Shown one piece after another: positions 9,817 to 20,592 of a stretch of 64,000 nucleotides of DNA (its first letter is position 1; every line of letters begins with the position of its first letter). The translations under genes were made by a program, and so were the position numbers. Source of the stretch: Symbiodinium kawagutii (Eukaryota > Sar > Dinophyceae > Suessiales > Symbiodiniaceae); assembly GCA_009767595.1 (NCBI GenBank), contig VSDK01010418.1, positions 320,814-384,813 of the forward strand. The letters are read 5' to 3'. A model generated the notes under the pieces. The model had not been told where the DNA came from, did no database searches, and saw only the letters and a program-made list of their open reading frames with translations.

Positions 9817-10014
9817 CCCTCCAAACAGAAAGGCCAAAGGTCTAACCGCGACCCATGCCTCTCTGATTTCCAAACATGTCATGCGATTTTCAGAAGACTC
9901 AGGGCTTCGCTTCTTGGCATTTTCGCCCTCCATCGCCACTTCTACCATTCTCCTGGCCTGGCACTCTGCTGCTGTTGTCGCAAAGCCGGAAAGGTGTTCA
10001 GCAGTGGCCAGTTG
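9817..10014 (-). CDS. Internal exon (66 codons)
   Basis: Frame QLATAEHLSGFATTAAECQA, RRMVEVAMEGENAKKRSPES, SENRMTCLEIREAWVAVRPL, AFLFGG between CTGGAAG| and a GT donor (GTACAA); phase 0-0. Largely helical and charged; unknown. Confidence 0.55.
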
Positions 10015-10234
10015 CTTCCAGTTGCAACTATCACTTATGGTTTATCAATGGTTATAGCTGATGGTTAGTTGATGGTTAATGAATGGTTTGCTAATGGTCA
10101 ATTGATGTGTGATTGCTCAAGTTCAAGGATTCGCATACTCCCATCATCCGATCAGTTCTACCTTGGCTACTCATTGGTGATGGCCTTCAGGGCTTTGAAG
10201 CCCATGGGGCAACAATGCAGGTTGGCATTTCAAC

Positions 10235-10330
10235 CAGCCCGGCCTCCATCAACTCCAATGTGCGTCGGGCCGTTTCCTTTCGGTCTCGCTCCAGATCTTC
10301 TGCCTGGTGTTGCGACAAACATTCCACCAA
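10235..10330 (-). CDS. Internal exon (32 codons), coiled-coil-like
   Basis: Frame LVECLSQHQAEDLERDRKET, ARRTLELMEAGL between TGGTAG| and donor GTTGAA; phase 0-0. Heptad-like spacing of leucines with charged residues. Confidence 0.6.
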
Positions 10331-10539
10331 CTACCACAAGTGTTTGGGGTCGGAAACCAGCTCGACGATCCTCAAGACCCTTTGTAAGGACTCTTTTTTT
10401 CGCATTGTCAGAAACAATTTGGATCATAAATGGTCTTATAAACCAAATACATTGTAAATAGTCTTTAGAAAAAACAAATAGCATTGTCTGCAACGATCAA
10501 ACCACACCTGGCTTCGGCTGTTCAAAGAACAGCAACTAC

Positions 10540-10669
10540 TTCCCAAGATCTCCAGCTGAGTCTGGCCTCGTCCCTTTTGATGGCAGCTTTTCGCTTCGGT
10601 GCGGCATCCTTTGCCGGCCCAGGAACCGAAGCTGAAGCTGAGTCCGACTTTCGAGTCTGAGCCTGCGAG
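10540..10669 (-). CDS. Internal exon, Ser/Ala/Lys-rich
   Basis: Acceptor CTTTCCCAG| with a pyrimidine tract; donor GGGAA|GTAGTT. The best frame reads SQAQTRKSDSASASVPGPAK, DAAPKRKAAIKRDEARLSWR. Another frame on this strand is open and would give a hydrophobic segment, so the frame is not certain. Confidence 0.5.
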
Positions 10670-10982
10670 CTGGGAAAGCGGGGCCCGGATGGTCACCAGC
10701 AAACACAACACCCCAACCATGCAAAACAACGCGATGCTGCTCAAGCATAGGAACCAGCGAAAGAACCAATTCCGGGTAGACATCATCCCAAAGACATCAG
10801 GTTCTCCAACCCCAGAAAGAATTCCCAATCGGCAGTGATTCTGACCAAGCAAACCAGTTGGACTTGCACTCCGCACTCCATCACGTGTCCGATCAAAAGG
10901 AGGATAGGAGAAGTCAACAGTTAACATCTACAAAGCACAAGATTCACTCTAACATGGGATGTTATGGGTGACAATAGTTGAC

Positions 10983-11110
10983 CCATAGGTCATGAATCGA
11001 CGCCTGCAGCTCCAAGACTTCTCCACGACCCTGACCCTGCACAGCACCTGGATCCCGCGCACGATTCCCAGGAAATCTCCAGTGCCATCATCATCTGACG
11101 AATCGTCATC
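10983..11110 (-). CDS. Internal exon, acidic start then basic segment
   Basis: Acceptor GCCTTAG|GAT, frame DDDSSDDDGTGDFLGIVRGI, QVLCRVRVVEKSWSCRRRFM; donor GTCAAC. Unknown protein. Confidence 0.55.
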
Positions 11111-11360
11111 CTAAGGCACGATAGATGGCATGGCGATGCATGGCCGCCAAACAATGTTCACGGACGATTCTTGAGCACCTAAGACCTACCATTAGACTTG
11201 CGAGTGTCGACCAAGCGCCCCACGAGTTGGTCAATACTCTAACGAACTTGTGCAAAAAACCAACTCAATTGAGATGAATTCATGTGAGATGAATTCTTTA
11301 CATGAAATTCAGTTGAATCATGAATCAAAATTTAGTTGAATCATGGATCAAAGAGTGAAA

Positions 11361-11735
11361 TCACTGAAATCCCATCCCAACATTCACCACGCCCACCAGG
11401 ATACCCTCCCCCGTCCTCGTCGCTGTCGGGCACCACCGGCCGCGCCACGGCGGCCCTCCATTGTTGCGGCGGCGGAGGGCGGCCTTCCATTGTCGCGGCG
11501 GAGCAGACGGCACGGGCGCGTCATCACGGCCTTCGGCGTCGGACCCGGACATCTCCTTGCGGGGCCAAGCACCGGGGGATGCAGGGGGAGATGTTGGCCC
11601 AGCTGGGTAGCAGCTGACCTGGCGGTCAGCTTTCACAGCTGGCGGATGTTGGCCTTCAGCTAAGTTGCAAGTTGTCTGGTGAGAAAGTACCATGTCAAGG
11701 CCGAAAGTTGCAGTTTCTGACCTGACTCTTGTCAA
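11361..11735 (-). CDS. GC-rich open frame, uncertain exon
   Basis: A 124-codon minus frame, proline-rich (AGPTSPPASPGAWPRKEMSG) then basic (RQWKAALRRRNNGGPP). The other minus frames are also open over the GC-rich part, so frame and coding status are doubtful. Confidence 0.3.
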   Translation of the reverse strand: MTRVRSETATFGLDMVLSHQTTCNLAEGQHPPAVKADRQVSCYPAGPTSPPASPGAWPRKEMSGSDAEGRDDAPVPSAPPRQWKAALRRRNNGGPPWRGRWCPTATRTGEGILVGVVNVGMGFQ

Positions 11736-11929
11736 GGGCAGCTACAGTATGAGGCCCACGTCAAGTACAACACAGAATTGTTGATGTGCAACTTATTAAA
11801 AGATATTGCAATGAGACATCGGTGCATTTGCTAGATGCATCATATGGGACTTAGGCGCGAGTCCGACTGACCCTGTACCACACAAAAGAACGCACAGAAC
11901 AGTAAGCTCACTATTGGGAATTTATCTAC

Positions 11930-12036
11930 CCACGTCCAGATATACTTGATATGAATCCCATAGCCATATTTTTGCTGTCCTCGCTCTCCTCGCTCTCATC
12001 GTCACTGGCCTCAGAAGCATTATCCTCGGAATCCTC
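11930..12036 (-). CDS. Internal exon, acidic Ser/Glu/Asp tract
   Basis: Acceptor TGCTCCAG|GAG, frame EDSEDNASEASDDESEESED, SKNMAMGFISSISGR, donor GTGG|GTAGAT. Typical disordered acidic linker with many casein-kinase-II-type sites (inference). Confidence 0.6.
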
Positions 12037-12500
12037 CTGGAGCAATCGTTGACACACAAACCATTCATGCAAGCCAGGTGGCTCCACTGCACCGATCATC
12101 TATTCATTCATTTGGGGTGCCCCCTAACCCACCAACGACTGTGAAAAAAGGACGTCTGTGTTTCCGCATTTATGATTCATATACTGTGTTGTTGATCATC
12201 ATTCAACACTTGGTGTATCTACCCCCGTGGCGGTTTATGTGCGCATGCCTATTGTGGCTTTCGCGCATCTGAAAATGGTTTACCCTTTGTTTATTGGTGG
12301 ACGGGGTAACCACAACTGTATCATGTGGTATATACAATTTATTAATTATTAAACAATACGGTACTCTCCGGTAAGTCTCCACCTGGAAGTCCACAATTAG
12401 CAGGTTCAATGACTGAAGCGCACTTGTAAATGGTGGATTTTTCACTTCCAGCTTAGTACCCATCTATCATTGCCTACTGGTAGCACTGTACCATCCAGAT

Positions 12501-12603
12501 GGGTGTTTCTCAAAATAGGGGTACCCCTACATCATCCTTTTTGAATTGTTTATGGTAAGAAACAAACCACTTTCGGGTACCTGTATATAGCTTGAGAAAC
12601 CAT
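12501..12603. mobile_element. Family A element
   Basis: GGTGTTTCTCAAAATAGGGG on the left and TTGAGAAACC on the right, with a GGTACCCC motif; about 103 bp. Confidence 0.65.
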
Positions 12604-12719
12604 AAGTCTTATGATTAACCATTATCTAAGCAATATGAACCACTAGTAAGTAATAAACCATATATGAAACCACCATATACCATGCGAATCATGTACCACA
12701 CACCATGCTTCATACCTAC

Positions 12720-12775
12720 CCTTCATGTGGTGTCCATATCTCCGCTGCTCCTCGGCAGCTGCCAAGGATGACCTG
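12720..12775 (-). CDS. Short internal exon
   Basis: Acceptor TCCCCCCAG|CAG and strong donor GAAGG|GTAGGTATG. Best frame RSSLAAAEEQRRYGHHMKG (helical, charged); a second frame (QVILGSCRGAAEIWTPHEG) is also open. Confidence 0.5.
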
Positions 12776-13108
12776 CTGGGGGGACAGGTCCACCGATGCC
12801 GGGGAAGCAGCAGAAGGGTTAAGCAACCAGCCAAAAGATATGTGTATGTAAATATAAATGTATATATGTGTATATATCCTGTATGTGTATATATATATAT
12901 ACGCATATATATATATATATATTCATATATTTTTTTTTTTTACGTGTGTTTCTTCATCTATATGTCTGTGTAGAAGATTTCTCTATATTTTGCCCAACAT
13001 CGCTTATTGATCATTCTTAGCCATTCCCGAACTGTTGTTTGGTGTATTAACCACTTTTGGCATTTATTAAGCACGAGCTTAATTCTGTAACGACAATTGC
13101 AAGCATAC

Positions 13109-13489
13109 CATCTGCCAAGATGGCAGCTCCTTCGCAGTTGACTTGGAGATGAAAACTTGTTGGGAGAAGCATTCCATGCTGGCCTTCAAAATTGTTGACC
13201 CAAGGTTTTTAGAATGAACGCCTTTGACAAATTCATTTGGTGGCCATGGGTCAGCCCCTAGTATCAACAGTCATGATCCTGTCAGCAACCTTCAATGTCA
13301 CCCAGCGAATTTTTCGGGACTCTAACCATCCCAGTGTAATTAGGGATTGCAAGAAAATGAAAAGAAAAAACATCAGGTGGTTGAGGTAGTTGCATTGACA
13401 CAAAGGTATCCTATCTTTGTTTGTAGCAGCATCAGGCGCCTCGCTTGCATCATCCAGGCGGGAAGGGTCTTTTGAAGACGCAGGTCCAC
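13109..13489 (-). CDS. Exon with a membrane segment, broken by a one-base frameshift
   Basis: From acceptor TAATCAG| the frame reads GGPASSKDPSRLDDASEAPD, AATNKDRIPLCQCNYLNHL, MFFLFIFLQSLITLGWLE (a likely transmembrane helix), SRKIRWVTLKVADRIMTVDT, RG and then TGA. From exactly that point the neighbouring frame takes over (GADPWPPNEFVKGVHSKNLG ... FISKSTAKELPSWQM) and reaches a strong donor GATG|GTATGC at 13108. The switch lies at a short G run (13255-13258); one more G would restore a single 127-codon exon. Either the assembly lost one base or the gene is inactivated. Confidence 0.55.
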
Positions 13490-13666
13490 CTGATTAGTGA
13501 AACCAGGCATACCATGGACACGGATCACCAACACCGTGGACATATATAACCATTGCCAAAGTCTCTGGCCTTGACGATAGTGATAAATTTGAGTTGATAC
13601 TTTCACAGCCAATCCTCATGTCGGTATCCTTACATCTTGATGGTTTTATGAGACATCGCAGCGCAC

Positions 13667-14684
13667 CTTGTCTTGTTCATGTCCGTTTTGCTGTTCAGGA
13701 TGCTCCGGCAACACTTTTTCTTCTTGCTCTGCTTCCTCTGGTTGGACTTCAGCCACTTCTGCCTTCGGCATCTCTGTTGCTGCTTCAGCGACTCCAGTTT
13801 GAGCTTCCGGAGCAGGCTCTGCAGGCTCTTCAGGCTCTGCAGGCTGTTCTTCCTGCAGTGGCAGAAACTTAAGAGAGTTCAGTCCACAAAAACTAGGCTG
13901 TTGAAGTGCTGTTGATGTGTCAGCAAAATGCCAAGCAATCTATGATATGCCATTATTCCAGAGTTTCTTGCCTGCTGGGTCAGTCCAGCTTGTTCAGCTC
14001 TCTTTCTCTGCAGCAGCCCAACCAAGCCTCAACAAGACTCAACCAAGGTGCAACTAATGGAAATTCAACGCCAAAACATGATGTCATGATGTGGACTATT
14101 TTTTCCAAAACAAGTAGTCAACACACATAGTTGTAAGCGAAGCACGGTTCTTGAGCTCCATCTTCTTTGCTTCTCGGACCGATGCCGACGTTCCATTGGC
14201 CTTCGCAAAGGCTTGAAACAACACTTTCCGATACAAAAGCACGGTGACTGCTTCCAGCGTGTTCATAGTTCCCAGTCAAAGTGGCCACAAATCCAATGCT
14301 GAGTGGCCATAAGAAACAACAACTTATCATCAAAAATGCAAGGAAGCAAGAAGCATGAGCGTGCGGCCTCACTGTCCAATGTCTTTTCTTCGTCAGCAAG
14401 ATTTTGGCCATCCTTGGCCTCCAGCACTTCTGTCTGGACCTGCCAAAAACATGCCAAGCGAAGAAAACTAAGAATTCGAAAGTGTATGACATTGTCGCAT
14501 CACATCTTATGATGTCGTGTTTCGCTCACTACCCATCGCTTGATGGCTATAGATCCGCTGCTCAAAGTCTAATTTTTAGTGGGTATATGGTAAATCCATC
14601 TAACCTCAAAAACACTAAAAATCTAAGTTAGTGGTATAAGCCATCCAGATTGATTGGGATTTTCTCCCCACGTCTCCAGCGCAC
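13667..14684 (-). repeat. 1018-bp exon cassette, unit 1
   Basis: Unit 1 of the tandem array, cut at the alpha donor. It ends with a spacer (about 14500-14660) that contains a small foldback insert (about 14567-14632, ends TCTAATTTTTAGTG / CACTAAAAATCTAA). Confidence 0.9.
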
Positions 14685-17600
14685 CTTGTCTTGTTCATGT
14701 CCGTTTTGCTGTTCAGGATGCTCCGGCAACACTTTTTCTTCTTGCTCTGCTTCCTCTGGTTGGACTTCAGCCACTTCTGCCTTCGGCATCTCTGTTGCTG
14801 CTTCAGCGACTCCAGTTTGAGCTTCCGGAGCAGGCTCTGCAGGCTCTTCAGGCTCTGCAGGCTGTTCTTCCTGCAGTGGCAGAAACTTAAGAGAGTTCAG
14901 CCCACAAAAACTAGGCTGTTGAAGTGCTGTTGATGTGTCAGCAAAATGCCAAGCAATCTATGATATGCCATTATTCCAGAGTTTCTTGCCTGCTGGGTCA
15001 GTCCAGCTTGTTCAGCTCTCTTTCTCTGCAGCAGCCCAACCAAGCCTCAACAAGACTCAACCAAGGTGCAACTAATGGAAATTCAACGCCAAAACATGAT
15101 GTCATGATGTGGACTATTTTTTCCAAAACAAGTAGTCAACACACATAGTTGTAAGCGAAGCACGGTTCTTGAGCTCCATCTTCTTTGCTTCTCGGACCGA
15201 TGCCGACGTTCCATTGGCCTTCGCAAAGGCTTGAAACAACACTTTCCGATACAAAAGCACGGTGACTGCTTCCAGCGTGTTCATAGTTCCCAGTCAAAGT
15301 GGCCACAAATCCAATGCTGAGTGGCCATAAGAAACAACAACTTATCATCAAAAATGCAAGGAAGCAAGAAGCATGAGCGTGCGGCCTCACTGTCCAATGT
15401 GTTTTCCTCATCAGCAAGATTTTGGCCATCCTTGGCCTCCAGCACTTCTGTCTGGACCTGCCAAATGCATCCCAAGCGAAGAGAACTCAGAATTTCAAAT
15501 TGTATGACATTGTCGCATCACATCTTATGATGTCGTGTTTCGCTCACTACCCATCGCTTGATGGCTTATAGATCCGCTGCTCAAAGTCTAATTTTTAGTG
15601 GGTATATGGTAAATCCATCTAACCTCAAAAACACTAAAAATCTAAGTTAGTGGTATAAGCCATCCAGATTGATTGGGATTTTCTCCCCACGTCTCCAGCG
15701 CACCTTGTCTTGTTCATGTCCGTTTTGCTGTTCAGGATGCTCCGGCAACACTTTTTCTTCTTGCTCTGCTTCCTCTGGTTGGACTTCAGCCACTTCTGCC
15801 TTCGGCATCTCTGTTGCTGCTTCAGCGACTCCAGTTTGAGCTTCCGGAGCAGGCTCTGCAGGCTCTTCAGGCTCTGCAGGCTGTTCTTCCTGCAGTGGCA
15901 GAAACTTAAGAGAGTTCAGCCCACAAAAACTAGGCTGTTGAAGTGCTGTTGATGTGTCAGCAAAATGCCAAGCAATCTATGATATGCCATTATTCCAGAG
16001 TTTCTTGCCTGCTGGGTCAGTCCAGCTTGTTCAGCTCTCTTTCTCTGCAGCAGCCCAACCAAGCCTCAACAAGACTCAACCAAGGTGCAACTAATGGAAT
16101 TTCAACGCCAAAGCATGATGTCATGATGTGGACTATTTTTTCCAAAACAAGTAGTCAACACACATAGTTGTTGTAAGCGAAGCACGGTTCTTGAGCTCCA
16201 TCTTCTTTGCTTCTCGGACCGATGCCGACGTTCCATTGGCCTTCGCAAAGGCTTGAAACAACACTTTCCGATACAAAAGCACGGTGACTGCTTCCAGCGT
16301 GTTCATAGTTCCCAGTCAAAGTGGCCACAAATCCAATGCTGAGTGGCCATAAGAAACAACAACTTATCATCAAAAATGCAAGGAAGCAAGAAGCATGAGC
16401 GTGCGGCCTCACTGTCCAATGTCTTTTCTTCGTCAGCAAGATTTTGGCCATCCTTGGCCTCCAGCACTTCTGTCTGGACCTGCCAAAAACATCCGCGAAG
16501 AAAACTAAGAATTCGAAAGTGTATGACACTGTCGCATCACCTCATTAGCAAGATTTTGGCCATCCTTGGCCTCCAGCACTTCTGTCTGGACCTGCCAAAA
16601 ACATCCGCGAAGAAAACTAAGAATTCGAAAGTGTATGACACTGTCGCATCACTTCTTACGATGTCGTGTTCTGCTCACTGTCCATTGATTGGGCTTTTTT
16701 CCGCACATCTCCAGCGCACCTTGTCTTGTTCATGTCCGTTTTGCTGTTCAGGATGCTCCGGCAACACTTTTTCTTCTTGCTCTGCTTCCTCTGGTTGGAC
16801 TTCAGCCACTTCTGCCTTCGGCATCTCTGTTGCTGCTTCAGCGACTCCAGTTTGAGCTTCCGGAGCAGGCTCTGCAGGCTCTTCAGGCTCTGCAGGCTGG
16901 TCTTCCTCCAGTGGCAGAAACTTAAGAGAGTTCAGCCCACAAAAACTAGGCTGTTGAAGTGCTGTTGATGTGTCAGCAAAATGCCAAGCAATCTATGATA
17001 TGCCATTATTCCAGAGTTTCTTGCCTGCTGGGTCAGTCCAGCTTGTTCAGCTCTCTTTCTCTGCAGCAGCCCAACCAAGCCTCAACAAGACTCAACCAAG
17101 GTGCAACTAATGGAATTTCAACGCCAAAGCATGATGTCATGATGTGGACTATTCTCTCCAAAACAAGTAGTCAACACACATAGTTGTAAGCGAAGCACGG
17201 TTCTTGAGCTCCATCTTCTTTGCTTCTCGGACCGATGCCGACGTTCCATTGGCCTTCGCAAAGGCTTGAAACAACACTTTCCGATACAAAAGCACGGTGA
17301 CTGCTTCCAGCGTGTTCATAGTTCCCAGTCAAAGTGGCCACAAATCCAATGCTGAGTGGCCATAAGAAACAACAACTTATCATCAAAAATGCAAGGAAGC
17401 AAGAAGCATGAGCGTGCGGCCTCACTGTCCAATGTGTTTTCCTCATCAGCAAGATTTTGGCCATCCTTGGCCTCCAGCACTTCTGTCTGGACCTGCCAAA
17501 AACATCCGCGAAGAAAACTAAGAATTCGAAAGTGCATGACACTGTCGCATCACTTCTTACGATGTCGTGTTCTGCTCACTGTCCATTGATTGGGGTTTTT

Positions 17601-18092
17601 TCGGCACATCTCCAGCACACCTTGTCTTGTTCATGTCCGTTTTGCTTTTCAGGATGCTCCGGCAACACTTTCTCCTCTTGCTCTGCTTCCTCTGGTTGGA
17701 CTTCAGCCACTTCTGCCTTCGGCATCTCTGTCGCTGCTTCAGCGACTCCAGTTTGAGCTTCCGGGGCGGGCTCTGCAGGCTGGTGTTCCTCCTGCATAGT
17801 CAGCATCACCCTGGGACTAGCATAGCTTGATCAACTCCATGAGATATCTGCGCTGTGGTATGCTTTGGTGGTTTGCAGAACCTCAATTTTGTGTGTGTGT
17901 GTCATATTCATATGCACAGCCATTTTGTCGCAGGAACAAGCAGTCCCGTGTTTCTTCACACGTTTGCACAGAAGACCACGCCTTACCCTCCAAAATTGCT
18001 TCCGAAGCTTCAGCACAAGGTGGTTCTGCATCCTGTTCAGCAAGAGACTCTACAGAGAGCGCCTTGATGATGTGTGCTTCAAGATCAAGAAA
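13667..18092 (-). CDS. Multi-exon gene carrying a tandemly amplified exon cassette
   Basis: Minus-strand exons repeated in each cassette: alpha (62 codons, acidic Ala/Pro/Glu linker; e.g. ATEMPKAEVAEVQPEEAEQE), beta (24 codons, VQTEVLEAKDGQNLADEEKT), gamma (about 26 codons, ANGTSASVREAKKMELKNRA; least certain) and delta (12 codons, RKRAEQAGLTQQ). Alpha, beta and delta all have phase 0-0 borders, so duplicating a cassette keeps the frame. Donors: alpha GT, beta GC, delta GC. Alpha copies: 13667-13852, 14685-14870, 15704-15889, 16720-16905, 17621-17791. Beta: 14368-14439, 15386-15457, 16408-16479, 16541-16591 (short), 17421-17492. Delta: 13972-14007, 14990-15025, 16009-16044, 17025-17060. The product would be a long, acidic, repetitive, largely helical or disordered protein. 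Function unknown. Confidence 0.6.
14685..15703 (-). repeat. 1018-bp exon cassette, unit 2
   Basis: Nearly identical to unit 1, including the foldback insert (about 15585-15650). A few substitutions fall in the beta/spacer part. Confidence 0.9.
15704..16719 (-). repeat. Exon cassette, unit 3, with a second short beta exon
   Basis: Lacks the foldback insert and spacer of units 1-2. Instead it carries a local duplication (about 16487-16640) giving a truncated beta exon of 51 bp (16541-16591, 17 codons) with its own acceptor and a GT donor (AATGAG|GTGATG). Confidence 0.9.
16720..17620 (-). repeat. Exon cassette, unit 4 (shortened)
   Basis: Same exon order as unit 3 but without the extra beta copy; 901 bp. 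The alpha acceptor is changed (CTGGAG|GAA). Confidence 0.9.
17621..17810 (-). repeat. Partial fifth cassette: alpha exon only
   Basis: Alpha exon 17621-17791 (57 codons, EEHQPAEPAPEAQTGVAEAA...), lacking one EEPAEP-type block of the other copies. It is the first cassette in transcription order and the most diverged, so it may be nearest the ancestral exon. Confidence 0.85.
17987..18092 (-). CDS. Exon upstream of the cassette array
   Basis: Acceptor GACAACACAG|TTT, frame FLDLEAHIIKALSVESLAEQ, DAEPPCAEASEAILEG, strong donor GAGG|GTAAGG. Acidic and Ala/Glu-rich like the alpha exon; probably the same gene. Confidence 0.65.
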
Positions 18093-18475
18093 CTGTGTTG
18101 TCCACAAAAAGTGGGCATCCACAACCACGCAGAAAATTGAAAAATGATGACTATGAATAGGGCAGCTCATATTTGTGGTAGATCTTTTTTAGACAACCCG
18201 GACGATGATTGGATTGCATTTCCGAACGTGAAGCTCTTCTCCTCAGCCAGTAACAGTGCAGTAGCATGATCTATACCGGACGGCTCCCATCCACAAAAGT
18301 GACATGAATGTGCATGTGTATGAATAAATACAGATACGTAATAGATATACAATCTCCATCCGTTTTCGTATCCGTATCCAGATCCATTCATCCATTTTGC
18401 GCATGTTTACATCTTCATATTTACGCATGTATGCAAGTATGCGTGTATGCATGTATGTGCGTGTGTGTGGATGTA

Positions 18476-18580
18476 TATGGTTGTTTCTTAAAATGGGGGT
18501 ACCCCAAAATCCTCCAATATCAAAAAAAACTTATGGCAATAAACCAGCATACACATAGCCATTTTGGGGGGTACCCACCA
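18476..18580. mobile_element. Family A element
   Basis: GGTTGTTTCTTAAAATGGGG ... TTTTGGGGGGTACCCACC; about 105 bp. Confidence 0.65.
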
Positions 18581-18708
18581 TATTATTCCTATCATACACA
18601 TATTTACAGACTCCGCGTGTTCGTTGAGAGCTGGAGCCCCATGGTGAAACGGCCGCTGCTATCAATGGCTACGCCGGAGCAATGAAAGCCCTGTAGTTGC
18701 TGGGTATA

Positions 18709-18814
18709 TGGTGGTTTCTTAAGCCATAGGGGACCCCAAAGTTATGGTTGGATTGTTACTATAAATGGTGGATAAAGCTGGATGATTTGGGGGTACCCCT
18801 TTTTTGAGAAACAC
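18709..18814. mobile_element. Family A element (well-preserved copy)
   Basis: GGTGGTTTCTTAAGCCATAG ... GATGATTTGGGGGTACCCC then TTTTTTGAGAAACACC. The two ends are mutually inverted. Only about 130 bp from the previous copy. Confidence 0.7.
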
Positions 18815-19025
18815 CGGAACACCAACTTCTCTATTCTTTTCGTTGCTAATGCGAGTGCACCAATCGATCAAGGGCAGATATAACACTGCTCATGTGAGCC
18901 ATTGTCGAAATTCGGTATCAAAAGGATGAAACGAATTGCTTCTATAACGTTATATAGATCTGTTTAGTACAATATATACGTCATGGCCCAACGTCAGAAA
19001 TCTTCAAGTAACTGGCAGGCTGAAC

Positions 19026-19134
19026 CCTCCTGATTCAGCAGCTGGTGGATGATGACACATCCCAAGGTCTGAAACTGGGTCGCTTCCCTCGGTCGCCTCA
19101 TCCGGTGATGCCTCCGCTCCAGACTGACACCTGG
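19026..19134 (-). CDS. Candidate internal exon
   Basis: Acceptor TGATTCAG|CCA and donor GAGG|GTTCAG. One frame reads GAEASPDEATEGSDPVSDLG (acidic); a second is also open. Unknown. Confidence 0.4.
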
Positions 19135-19139
19135 CTGAA

Positions 19140-20470
19140 TCAGGCTTTGGTCACCAGTTCTCAGCCGCTGAGTCATGGCTGGGATGTACTATGGAAGTTA
19201 TGGGTGTTAAACATGAGCGGAAAGGAATTACTCAACTGAATTGGGCACATCAATTCTTCGCAACTGATATTAATCACCCTTGAAAATCGCAAACTCTGTA
19301 GGCTTCCTACTAAGTCAGGGGGGGTTCTGGGGGAGGTTTAGTGCTAGGGAGAATGGATTGCTGTACCCTGTGAACTTAAATCTGGCTATTATTTGCTTGC
19401 CGCTTCTTTCAACTGATCTGTGTTCATGCGGTGTCTGCACCTTTTGGGCTGCTAACAGATTCAAAGAGTTGTCCACAAACAATCGGTATCACTGTCTGAA
19501 AAAGGACCGCTGAGTAGGACAGGCACGGACAGAGTTACATCCAGAAGGGTATGCAACTCTCGTGCCACCATCAAGAGCCCGTTAATGAAAAGAGCCCAAT
19601 CCAAGGATGGAAGAAGAGCCTCATTGGTCAACGCCTACGACCAAGCTGCAAACTACCCAAAAAGATATGGGAATGGAACTGGGAACCTAAAAGATTCCGC
19701 CTTGAGCAAAATCAAGATAGGGAGATGCTTTCTGTGTGTGTGTGTGTACAATCTTCTGACCTAGATGAGAAACGCCAATGATTGGTCGCCAACCTTTTGC
19801 TGGCCAGTGTAGCACAACTTTGGAACGCTCCCATGGCAAATCAAGCATCAAAAATATGTCCTTGTCACGTCATTGCAGCGTGTAATTACTAGGTACCCCG
19901 GTATGACAGCCGGAGCTCCTCTCATGATCAGGCTATACAGTTGCTGCCCTTGCTTCACAACTCGAATCAGTGTACAGTTATCCAGGAGTGGTACCTAAAT
20001 GGATGGATATAGGTAGGATCATGCATGAATTGTAGCTAGATATTGCTTTAGCTCGTTGTAAACCATCAAATCTCACTAGTTCTCCGTTGCAGCTGAGTGT
20101 TCACCCCTACTAACCATAAAAAGTACCATACAATCATTAACCAACAATTGATCAAATAACCCATTAACCCAGCTTTGCAACCAAACAGCGGCAACAAACT
20201 TTGGGAACCAAGGTTCCAAGGTTCCCGGACCCCGTGTGCGCCGAGAATTTTCTCGGAAAATGGTGCCACAACCCCCTGCTTGCTAGAGATTGAAACCCAA
20301 AAGCATCCTGCTGTTGGGAACACCACCTTAAACCAACAGATTGTCCCCCACCAACCAAACCATCATCTACCATGACTAGCCTTGGCAGGTGGCTGTTCTC
20401 GTCCTTTACCGGTTATTTAGCCATCATTTACCAGATTGTTTACCATCACTAGCCATGACTTTCCACTACA
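19140..20470. other. Low-complexity AT-rich spacer
   Basis: No supported exon. A minus frame over 20170-20330 is open (HHFPRKFSAHTGSGNLGT) but lacks convincing splice sites. Confidence 0.4.
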
Positions 20471-20477
20471 GCTTAAC

Positions 20478-20592
20478 CCCTCTGACAGGTAAAACCTTCG
20501 CTGCCACACCTGGCTGCCTCTGCTGCCTCACCAGAAACCTGTCATTCGCGGCCCGACGTTTCGCGAACCCCGAAACCGACCATTGTTTGCCA
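20478..20592 (-). CDS. Candidate internal exon, basic
   Basis: Frame KQWSVSGFAKRRAANDRFLV, RQQRQPGVAAKVLPVRG in a GC-rich island between AT-rich flanks. Borders approximate; another frame is open. Confidence 0.4.

Noticed and set aside
18561-18572. TAGCCATTTTGG, a 12-nt match to the spliced leader
   Set aside because: Lies within a family A element (continues GGGGGTACC) and lacks GGCTCAAG.
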